DNA of 12,517 nucleotides from Hyphomicrobiales bacterium (GTDB taxonomy: Bacteria > Pseudomonadota > Alphaproteobacteria > Rhizobiales > JAJFHB01). Positions 6,723 to 12,517 of this stretch are shown one piece after another. The stretch covers positions 1-12,517 of the forward strand of contig JAJFHB010000441.1 in NCBI GenBank assembly GCA_021775795.1. Direction: 5' to 3'. Every line of letters starts with the position of its first letter. Positions within the stretch are counted from its first letter, which is position 1. A program made the position numbers and the translations under genes. The notes beneath the pieces are model-generated. The model was not told where the DNA came from. It saw only the letters and a list, made by a program, of their open reading frames with translations, and made no database searches.

Positions 6723-7361
6723 CTACGACGCCAACGCCTGAACTTTGTAGCTGTCCATAGCCGCTAGCACCTCATCCAGAGACCGGCGTGCTCCGGTTTG
6801 CAGATACTCCATTGCCCGAAGAGCTCCCTCATGGGCGTCCTCGCTGGAGCCGCCAACACAGTCCTCGATAACCCGGCAGAAATAATCCGACTGGTGCCCG
6901 TCCACAAAGGTGTAATGCACGCAGACATCCGTAAGGCCACCACACAAAAGAAGTGTCTCGATCTTGAGGCCGCGAAGCAGGATTTCAAAGTCAGTGCCGA
7001 AGAACGCTGAGTAGCGTCGTTTTCTGATGTGGTAATCGGTTGGGCGGAAATCGATTTCGCGGGCGATAATAGCTGTATCCGGGTCGCCTTCGAGGCAGTG
7101 AACGTCTTCGACGCCGTCCAGTTCCCGGCCAAAATCAACCAGATCGTCCCGGTGAACTTCCTGAATGAAGATCACGGGTATGTCCATCTCGCGGGCCTTA
7201 TCAATGGCACGCCGGGCAAGCGCCATGCGCTCGTCATAACCGGGCATGTTGGGGATGGCCTGCGTCTCACGTTCGACAAACAACTCTCCTTGAATGTCGA
7301 TCACGATGAGGGCGGCGTTGCCCTCAATTAGATTGCGTTTGGGTCGATTGTTCTGAGCCAT
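6723..7361 (-). CDS. Cysteine hydrolase, isochorismatase superfamily
   Basis: 212 residues from ATG 7361. The fold and triad of the family are visible: D22 in ALIVIDIQ (17-24), K114 in KRRYSAFFGTDFE (114-126), and nucleophile C147 in LLCGGLTDVCVHYTFVD (138-154). Members hydrolyse isochorismate, N-carbamoyl compounds, nicotinamide, ureidoacrylate or biuret. The sequence alone does not tell which, and no catabolic partner gene is nearby. The start is decided by GAAGGA nine bases upstream; an earlier in-frame ATG (7460) would add 33 residues with no family similarity. The gene is single and divergent from the glycosyltransferase pair. A possible insertion-sequence scar lies just beyond its stop, so its 3' end is close to an old rearrangement but appears complete. 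Confidence 0.9.
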   Translation of the reverse strand: MAQNNRPKRNLIEGNAALIVIDIQGELFVERETQAIPNMPGYDERMALARRAIDKAREMDIPVIFIQEVHRDDLVDFGRELDGVEDVHCLEGDPDTAIIAREIDFRPTDYHIRKRRYSAFFGTDFEILLRGLKIETLLLCGGLTDVCVHYTFVDGHQSDYFCRVIEDCVGGSSEDAHEGALRAMEYLQTGARRSLDEVLAAMDSYKVQALAS

Positions 7362-7370
7362 GGGAATGTG

Positions 7371-7376
7371 TCCTTC
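7371..7376 (-). promoter_or_regulatory. Ribosome binding site of the cysteine hydrolase gene
   Basis: GAAGGA on the - strand, 9 bases ahead of ATG 7361. It supports that start over the upstream ATG at 7460. Confidence 0.6.
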
Positions 7377-7579
7377 GCCGGGAATCGTTTGTCTCCAGAG
7401 CAACTTAACAGAATCAGGCTTTGTGAACAGTCTTGAGGCAGCCAGGGATGCGTGGAACAAGCAACCCGAGCGAAGATTTCACAGGCTGCACTGAGCCCTG
7501 AAGCCGATTGCCATGATGTTTGCCAGGCCGCATAATTGCCGCCGATTCAGTTGCCGGCCCCTCCCTCTGGTTATTGTTA

Positions 7580-8344
7580 ATGCGCAAGATTCTGATCAAC
7601 TACGCCAGCCTTGGATTTGAGCGACGGCAGCGTATGAATGCGTTCACGGCCCTTGTAAATGGCGGCGTTAACCGTTGCATTCGATACGGCCCAAACGATC
7701 TCGATTCGCGATTTGCATCCCAGAATGAGTATCTGCTGAAACAGCCCCGCGGGGCTGGTTACTGGCTTTGGAAGCCTCAGATAATTCTGGACGCTATGGC
7801 GCGCGCGGACGCAGAAGATGTGATTATTTACAGCGACAGCCGAGCCTTGATCAGGTCTTCTCTCGATCCTCTGGTGGAAGCTTGCCGGTCTCTTAACAGC
7901 GGAGTGCTCGGCTTCGATGTGGGTGCCGAATTTATCGAAAGAGACTGGACGAAGCGCGATGCCTTCGTTCTCATGGATTGCGACAAGCCGGAGTATTGGG
8001 ACACAAAACAGTATCGCGGCGGCACCATTCTGTTTGCGGTCCGCCCGTCAAGCCGGGATTTCGTGCATAGTTGGGCAGAGCTTCTATGCCAGTCACGGAT
8101 TGTATCGGACATGCCGTCGATTTGTGAGGAACCAGAGTTTGAAGGTTTCCAGGCTCACCGGCATGATCAGTCGGTTTTCAGCCTGCTCTACAAGAAACAC
8201 GGCTATGCCACAGATCCTGATCTTGGTGGAAAATCACTCGGGCACTTTGTGGAAGCTCATGTGACGCACGAGCCCTCCTTGCTGGAAATGCTTCCGTCTT
8301 ATCTGTACCCTGGGATGTATCCGCACGGCGGTGCGCGTGGATAG
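7580..8344 (+). CDS. Glycosyltransferase-like protein (YWLWKP family)
   Basis: 254 residues from ATG 7580. The segment GAGYWLWKPQIIL (58-70) followed by VIIYSDSRAL (81-90) is the hallmark of a family of putative nucleotide-sugar transferases found in polysaccharide gene clusters. The usual acidic 'D-x-G' after the second strand appears here as DSR. No signal peptide or membrane helix is seen, so it is cytosolic. An in-frame TTG at 7520 would add 20 residues of low similarity; the ATG begins directly with the first beta strand (MRKILINYAS). No clear ribosome binding site is visible. The next gene, 50 bases downstream on the same strand, is a second glycosyltransferase-like protein, which suggests joint work on a surface glycan. 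Sugar donor and acceptor cannot be inferred. Confidence 0.75.
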   Translation: MRKILINYASLGFERRQRMNAFTALVNGGVNRCIRYGPNDLDSRFASQNEYLLKQPRGAGYWLWKPQIILDAMARADAEDVIIYSDSRALIRSSLDPLVEACRSLNSGVLGFDVGAEFIERDWTKRDAFVLMDCDKPEYWDTKQYRGGTILFAVRPSSRDFVHSWAELLCQSRIVSDMPSICEEPEFEGFQAHRHDQSVFSLLYKKHGYATDPDLGGKSLGHFVEAHVTHEPSLLEMLPSYLYPGMYPHGGARG

Positions 8345-8380
8345 GGGAAGACCTTTCGGCAGGCATCTGGCGGCAATGTC

Positions 8381-8387
8381 CGGGGAG
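8381..8387 (+). promoter_or_regulatory. Ribosome binding site deciding a GTG start
   Basis: GGGGAGA lies 7 bases before GTG 8395 and supports GTG as the start of the second glycosyltransferase-like gene. Confidence 0.65.
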
Positions 8388-8394
8388 ACGGCAC

Positions 8395-9267
8395 GTGAAA
8401 CTGGGTTGCTGTCTGCTCGCATCGGATCTCAATCCGGACTATCTCGATTTTTATCCGCTGGTTCACGATGCCTGGCAGCAGGTAGTTGGCATTGATGTGC
8501 GGCTTGTATTGATTGCAGACGAAATTCCACCGAACCTACATGCTTACAAGCAGTCGATCACGCTGTTCACTCCTCTGCCCGGTGTTCACACGGCCTTCCA
8601 GGCCCAGTGCATCCGCGTCCTCTATCCAGCATTGATGGGATCAGAATATGCGGACGCCATACTCATCTCAGACATGGACATGCTGCCCATGAGCCGGCGC
8701 TATTTTGCCGGCACGATTCGAAACATCGACACGGATAGCTTCGTCGTTTACAGAGCGGGCGTTCTCGAACGGAAAGGGCAACTGCCGATCATGTACAACG
8801 CGGCCTTAGCTTCGACGTGGGGTGAGATGTTCCCGGGGTTGAGGGATGAAGGTGATGTTCGCGAAGTGCTGATGCAATGGTGGTCGGAAGCTCCCGACTA
8901 TGCAGTTAAGACGTGGGTTGAAACGCCTGTATACACCGGCCCAAGTGCTGGAAGTGACTGGGCGACGGACCAAACTCGGTTATTCAGCGCCGTTGCCCGC
9001 TGGACTGTGGCCGCCGGGGAGGCGCGTTTGGCCCGTTTGGATGATGCCGACACTCGCTTTCGACGTCTGGATCGGCATGATCTTACCGATCTTGAGAAAA
9101 TCATAATGCAGCGGGCACATCTTCTGCGTGCCGGCTATTTCACGGATTACCACATGCCTCAGCCACCCTCTGAGCATGCCCCTCTGAATGCCGAAGCCGC
9201 AAAGCAGGTGATCACACCTCCAAGCGCGATTGACAGGCTGAGGCTGTTTCTGAAGGCCCGGGTTTGA
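8395..9267 (+). CDS. Glycosyltransferase-like protein with DxD motif
   Basis: 290 residues from GTG 8395. The N-terminus (KLGCCLLASDLNPDYLDFYPLV) opens a Rossmann-like half. ILISDMDMLPMS (89-100) contains a D93-M-D95 motif, the divalent metal and nucleotide-sugar site of GT-A enzymes. A later GSDWATDQ segment may supply the acceptor-side acid. No signal peptide or membrane helix is seen. Together with the preceding gene it probably decorates a polysaccharide or glycoprotein. The C-terminal third is not recognisable. The stop is 54 bases before the stop of ptrB on the other strand, and no clear terminator hairpin lies between them. Family level is fairly safe, specificity unknown. Confidence 0.75.
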   Translation: MKLGCCLLASDLNPDYLDFYPLVHDAWQQVVGIDVRLVLIADEIPPNLHAYKQSITLFTPLPGVHTAFQAQCIRVLYPALMGSEYADAILISDMDMLPMSRRYFAGTIRNIDTDSFVVYRAGVLERKGQLPIMYNAALASTWGEMFPGLRDEGDVREVLMQWWSEAPDYAVKTWVETPVYTGPSAGSDWATDQTRLFSAVARWTVAAGEARLARLDDADTRFRRLDRHDLTDLEKIIMQRAHLLRAGYFTDYHMPQPPSEHAPLNAEAAKQVITPPSAIDRLRLFLKARV

Positions 9268-9321
9268 CGCCAGTACCTCCCTGATGTGCGGCCTGGTCCA
9301 AATACTGCGCAGATTTAGAGA

Positions 9322-11412
9322 TCAAGATGCGGACCTTGATACTTTCAGCGCGAAGGCCTGCGTAAGAGCGACCTCCTTCAGACGGTCGAAACGGCCAGCG
9401 GCACCGCCGTGTCCGGCTTCCATGTTGGTTTTCAGAAGCAGGAGATTGTCGTCCGTCTTCTTGGTGCGCAGACGCGCCACCCACTTTGCCGGTTCCCAAT
9501 AAGTAACGCGCGGGTCTGTCAGGCCGGCGAGCGCCAGAATGTTTGGATAGTCCTGGGCCCTGACATTGTCGTAGGGCGAGTATGAGGCGATGGTCTCATA
9601 GTCTTCCGGGCTTTCGATGGGGTTGCCCCACTCGGGCCACTCAGGCGGTGTCAGAGGCAGCGTGTCGTCGAGCATTGTGGTCAATACATCGACGAATGGA
9701 ACTTCAGCGATGATGCCACTGAAAAGCGCCGGCGCCTCATTGGCGATGACACCCATGAGCATGCCGCCGGCACTGCCGCCGTGTGCAACGATGCCGCCAT
9801 CGCTGGTGATGTTCTCTGCGACCAGGTGCCGCCCAGCCGCGATGAAGTCTGAAAATGTGTTTGTCTTGTGAGCACGCTTGCCCAGCCGGTACCAGCGATA
9901 CCCCTTGTCTTTGCCGCCGCGCACATGGGCGATGGCAAACACAAATCCACGGTCAACAAGAGACAAGCGGTTGGTCGAAAAGGAAGCGGGCATGGCAATG
10001 CCGTAAGCGCCGTATCCATACAAAAGCGCAGGCGCGGAGCCATCAAGTGGCGTGGACTTCAAGTAGAGCAGCGATATTGGAACCAGTTCGCCATCTTCCG
10101 CTTCAGCAAATATGCGTCGGGTAACGTAGCGGTCCGGATCGTGGCCGCTTGGAACCTCCTGCGTTTTGCGCAAGGTCCGCTCGCGGCTCACCATGTCATA
10201 GTCCAACACCTGGGAAGGCGTTGTCATCGACGAATAGCTGAACCGTACATTCGTCGTGTCAAATTCAAGGCCCGCCGACAGTCCGAGAGAATAGGCTTCT
10301 TCGTCAAATCCAATTGAGTGTTCGGTTCCCTCGCCAAGGTCTCTGACCATGATCCTGGGAAGGCCGTTTTCACGCTCCAGCCAAACCATGTGCCCGCTGT
10401 AAAGAAGCAAAGAGAGAATGAGGCGGCCCGGCTTATGGGCGATCAGATCCTGCCAGTCCTGCCTGCTCGTTGAACTGAGCGGCGCCGACATGATTTTGAA
10501 GTCTTCGGCGCCATCACAGTTTGTGAGAATGAAGAGATTGTCGCCATGATGTTCAACGTCATACTCATGCCCTGGCTCGCGTGCCGATACGCATCGTGGC
10601 TGCGCGTAGGGATCATCTGCTGGTATGAGGTGGATTTCAGAGGTTTCATGATCGTGAGCGGAAATGGCGATGAAGTCGTTGCTCTGGGTTGAGCCCACAG
10701 AGACAAAGAATCCCGCATCCGGTTCTTCGTAGATCAAGGTGTCCTGCGCCTGATCGTTTCCGAGTTTGTGCAGAAACACCTTCGAGGGCCGGTGGTTGTC
10801 ATCAAGCATGGTGTAGAAAAAATGCTTGGAGTCCGCAGCCCAGACACCGCCACCCGATGTGTCTTCAATGACATCCCCAAAAGCAGCGCCCGTTTCGGTA
10901 TCCAGTACCTGAAGGCGGTAGTACTCTGAGCCGCGCTCATCGTAGCCATAAACAATCCGGCCATGGTCCGGACTGTGATTGACGCCGCCGAGATTGAAAT
11001 AGGCTTTGCCCTCAGCCATGGCATCACCATCTAGGAGAACGGTCTTTTCACCGCCTTCGCGATCCTGGCGGCAATATCTTGGGTGCTGGCCCCCGATCAC
11101 ATAGTCGACAAAATACGCGAAAGGTCCATCCACCGAAGGAGGCGAGGAATCGTCCTCCTTGATACGGCCCTTCATTTCCGCAAACAAGGTTGCTTGCAAG
11201 TCTTCCGTATCTTTGAGTTTGTGTTCTGTGTAGGCGTTTTCTGCCTCCAGGTAGGCGCCGATTTCTTTGTCGAGCGCCTCCGGTTCCCGCATCACTTCCT
11301 GCCAGTTATCTGCGCGCAGCCATGCATATTCATCCGCTCGTTCAATTCCATGATGCTGGGTCACAACCGGTTTTGGCTGTGCGCGTGGCGGTGAAGGTTC
11401 GCGTGCGGTCAT
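9322..11412 (-). CDS. ptrB: Oligopeptidase B (prolyl oligopeptidase family S9A)
   Basis: 696 residues, normal length for oligopeptidase B, a cytosolic serine peptidase that cuts short peptides after Arg or Lys. Residues about 10-425 are the N-terminal arm and seven-bladed propeller; about 430-690 the alpha/beta hydrolase. Catalytic triad: S547 in HGGSAGGML, D633 in GLTDPRVTYWEPAKW, H668 in EAGHGGAAGRF. YGYGAYG (465-471) and the VRGG segment (497-500) are also diagnostic. In the S1 region the enterobacterial GEFEEWGNP appears as PEWPEWGNP: E591 is kept, but the second specificity glutamate (E578 in Salmonella) aligns with P593, so the preference for basic residues may be altered. No signal peptide. 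It is the last gene of the maoC-like/msrB/ptrB operon, 15 bases behind msrB; GAGGA at 11425-11429 overlaps the msrB stop. Confidence 0.95.
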   Translation of the reverse strand: MTAREPSPPRAQPKPVVTQHHGIERADEYAWLRADNWQEVMREPEALDKEIGAYLEAENAYTEHKLKDTEDLQATLFAEMKGRIKEDDSSPPSVDGPFAYFVDYVIGGQHPRYCRQDREGGEKTVLLDGDAMAEGKAYFNLGGVNHSPDHGRIVYGYDERGSEYYRLQVLDTETGAAFGDVIEDTSGGGVWAADSKHFFYTMLDDNHRPSKVFLHKLGNDQAQDTLIYEEPDAGFFVSVGSTQSNDFIAISAHDHETSEIHLIPADDPYAQPRCVSAREPGHEYDVEHHGDNLFILTNCDGAEDFKIMSAPLSSTSRQDWQDLIAHKPGRLILSLLLYSGHMVWLERENGLPRIMVRDLGEGTEHSIGFDEEAYSLGLSAGLEFDTTNVRFSYSSMTTPSQVLDYDMVSRERTLRKTQEVPSGHDPDRYVTRRIFAEAEDGELVPISLLYLKSTPLDGSAPALLYGYGAYGIAMPASFSTNRLSLVDRGFVFAIAHVRGGKDKGYRWYRLGKRAHKTNTFSDFIAAGRHLVAENITSDGGIVAHGGSAGGMLMGVIANEAPALFSGIIAEVPFVDVLTTMLDDTLPLTPPEWPEWGNPIESPEDYETIASYSPYDNVRAQDYPNILALAGLTDPRVTYWEPAKWVARLRTKKTDDNLLLLKTNMEAGHGGAAGRFDRLKEVALTQAFALKVSRSAS

Positions 11413-11424
11413 GTGGTTTTATTG

Positions 11425-11429
11425 TCCTC
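11425..11429 (-). promoter_or_regulatory. Ribosome binding site of ptrB overlapping the msrB stop
   Basis: GAGGA 12 bases ahead of the ptrB ATG. It includes bases of the msrB stop codon (11428-11430), so translation of the two genes is likely coupled. Confidence 0.5.
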
Positions 11430-11871
11430 AGTCTTTTTCATCAGGTTCAAGCGTGAGCGCCACGCCGTTCATGCAGTAGCGTTGGCCGGACGGGGCAGGA
11501 CCATCGGGAAAGACATGGCCCAAATGAGCTTCACATTTGGCACATCTGACCTCGGTGCGGACCATGAACAAAGCCCGATCCTTGTGCTCGCTTACCGCGT
11601 CGTCCGCGACGGCTTTATAGAAGCTGGGCCAGCCGGTGCCTGAATCATATTTGGTCTCTGATCTGAACAACGGTTCCCCGCAACACACACAGGTGTAGGT
11701 TCCAGCAGTCTTGTCGTCCCACGAAGGATGGCTGAAGGCGCGCTCCGTGCCGTGCTCGCGGGTCACGTAATATTGTTCCGGCGTCAACTCCTGACGCCAC
11801 TCGGCATCTGATTTTTCAGCCGGAGCTTTTGTCTTTGTATTGCTGTCAGAACTTTCCATCTTCTGCCTCAT
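11428..11871 (-). CDS. msrB: Peptide-methionine (R)-S-oxide reductase MsrB
   Basis: 147 residues. MsrB reduces the R form of methionine sulfoxide in proteins with thioredoxin as donor. Seen: zinc cysteines C61-x2-C64 (CVCCGEPLF) and C110-x2-C113 (CAKC), the DSGTGWPSF box (76-84), [10 protein letters not shown] (116-125) with H116 and H119, and catalytic C133 in RYCMNGVAL. There is no MsrA fusion and no signal peptide, so it is cytosolic; the N-terminal 20 residues are an extra polar stretch. Two starts compete: ATG 11871 overlaps the upstream stop as ATGA, while ATG 11859 has GAGG (11869-11866) six bases ahead. The second has the better ribosome site; the protein differs by only four residues. 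It sits in the middle of a three-gene operon. Confidence 0.96.
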   Translation of the reverse strand: MRQKMESSDSNTKTKAPAEKSDAEWRQELTPEQYYVTREHGTERAFSHPSWDDKTAGTYTCVCCGEPLFRSETKYDSGTGWPSFYKAVADDAVSEHKDRALFMVRTEVRCAKCEAHLGHVFPDGPAPSGQRYCMNGVALTLEPDEKD

Positions 11872-12320
11872 TCATAGAAAAGGGTAATTGTTTCCGCCAC
11901 CAGCGCAGGTTTCTCGGCACCTTCAATCTCCACCGTCACGGTGCTTGTCGTCCGCAAAGTTCCTGAGCCGAGAACCGCCTTGTTGAGAAACAATCGGCCG
12001 CGCAGCCGCGATCCAACCGGAACCATACTCATAAAGCGTACCTTATTGGCCCCATAGTTGATGGCTCGCGCAACAGATTTAACCGCCAGGATTTCCTGTG
12101 AAAACTTGGGGATCAGAGACAAGGTGAGATAGCCGTGCGCGATAGTCGACATGCTCAGCTCCCTTCTGGTGCGATCCGGATCCACATGAATCCATTGATG
12201 GTCGCCGGTGGCGTCAGCGAACATGTCGATACGATCTTGTGAAATTTCAAGCCAGTCGCTGAAACCGATTTCTGTGTCTCTCAGCTCAGCCAGCTCCGCC
12301 AAGTTACCAAATTCCCGCAT
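11868..12320 (-). CDS. MaoC-like (R)-specific enoyl-CoA hydratase, hot-dog fold
   Basis: 150 residues, the usual length of a single hot-dog MaoC domain. The hydratase motif is clear: [18 protein letters not shown] (34-51) with catalytic D40 and H45, followed by [12 protein letters not shown] (60-71) carrying the conserved G63. It would add water to trans-2-enoyl-CoA to give (R)-3-hydroxyacyl-CoA in fatty acid or polyhydroxyalkanoate metabolism, as a dimer in the cytosol. No PHA synthase or acyl-CoA genes are nearby. Start ATG 12320 has AAGGA (12328-12332) seven bases ahead. The TGA stop overlaps the msrB ATG by four bases. It is the first gene of the operon and directly follows a good promoter. 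Confidence 0.92.
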   Translation of the reverse strand: MREFGNLAELAELRDTEIGFSDWLEISQDRIDMFADATGDHQWIHVDPDRTRRELSMSTIAHGYLTLSLIPKFSQEILAVKSVARAINYGANKVRFMSMVPVGSRLRGRLFLNKAVLGSGTLRTTSTVTVEIEGAEKPALVAETITLFYE

Positions 12321-12327
12321 ATTTCCA

Positions 12328-12332
12328 TCCTT
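12328..12332 (-). promoter_or_regulatory. Ribosome binding site of the MaoC-like gene
   Basis: AAGGA on the - strand, 7 bases before ATG 12320. Confidence 0.65.
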
Positions 12333-12366
12333 TCAGGGGAAAGCGCTGCTACCAGTTCGTTTAAAG

Positions 12367-12394
12367 TTCATACGGAACCGTTCGATGGTGTCAA
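12367..12394 (-). promoter_or_regulatory. Sigma70-type promoter of the maoC-like/msrB/ptrB operon
   Basis: Perfect -35 box TTGACA (12394-12389), 16-base spacer, -10 box TATGAA (12372-12367, four of six matches to TATAAT). It faces the MaoC-like gene and starts transcription about 40 bases before its ATG. Predicted from sequence only. Confidence 0.5.
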
Positions 12395-12403
12395 ATCGGT
12401 TCC
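12374..12403. promoter_or_regulatory. Inverted repeat around the operon promoter, possible operator
   Basis: GGAACCG (12374-12380) and CGGTTCC (12397-12403) are perfect 7-base arms separated by 16 bases. On the coding strand one arm lies just upstream of the -35 box and the other in the spacer next to the -10 box, a position where a dimeric repressor could block the promoter. Confidence 0.35.
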
Positions 12404-12517
12404 ACATGAACAACAACCGATCTTGTGCGGGATTAGGTGGGCCAAGGCAAATTTTGAGGAATATGGAATCATTCAAATTTTCAGTAAATTCGAATCTAAA
12501 TATAAAAAACATTGTCG

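Noticed and set aside
7362..7460. Upstream ATG extending the cysteine hydrolase by 33 residues
   Set aside because: The GAAGGA ribosome site serves ATG 7361, and the extension has no family similarity.
9868..10317. 149-codon + strand frame inside ptrB
   Set aside because: Shadow of the oligopeptidase B reading frame, which carries the full catalytic triad.
1..12517. Defence system, CRISPR array, prophage, tRNA or riboswitch
   Set aside because: No spaced repeats, cloverleaf sequences, nuclease/toxin pairs or phage structural genes were seen on either strand.

Overview
The window reads as chromosomal DNA of a free-living Pseudomonadota, most likely an alphaproteobacterium. The support is the class III cyclase-TolB-TPR gene, the dense short operons and the 50-70% GC composition; there is no rRNA or other direct taxonomic marker. 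No phage, CRISPR array, tRNA or intact transposon is visible. I do not see a clear new multi-gene system. This is mostly ordinary accessory and housekeeping DNA with a few odd spots.

Left end (1-1739, + strand): the 3' end of an NAD-dependent epimerase/dehydratase gene, a hairpin just after its stop, and a complete Rieske non-heme iron oxygenase alpha subunit with no reductase or ferredoxin gene beside it. This part is clearly more GC-rich (about 70% in sampled lines) than the rest (about 42-58%).

Middle (1740-4463): a 352-base gap, then a membrane-anchored SOUL heme-binding protein, then a tight pair of integral membrane genes (MgtC/SapB family and DedA family). Both of these start at TTG inside nearly identical initiation sequences. 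A lower-GC, stand-alone SET-domain methyltransferase gene faces them on the - strand.

Centre (4464-7361): a 323-base divergent spacer leads to a 578-residue class III nucleotide cyclase fused to a TolB-like domain and a TPR region, so a cAMP signalling protein. After it comes about 200 bases holding what may be the decayed tail of an IS5-like transposase, then a cysteine hydrolase of the isochorismatase superfamily on the - strand.

Right (7580-9267, + strand): two adjacent glycosyltransferase-like genes, probably one transcription unit for surface polysaccharide assembly. They converge on a - strand operon at 9322-12320 read as MaoC-like hydratase, msrB (methionine sulfoxide reductase B), ptrB (oligopeptidase B). 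The operon is tightly coupled (4-base overlap, then a 15-base gap). In front of it is a good sigma70-type promoter whose -35 box is bracketed by a 7-base inverted repeat. msrB and ptrB both deal with damaged proteins or peptides, so the operon may be a protein-maintenance unit; that is inference.
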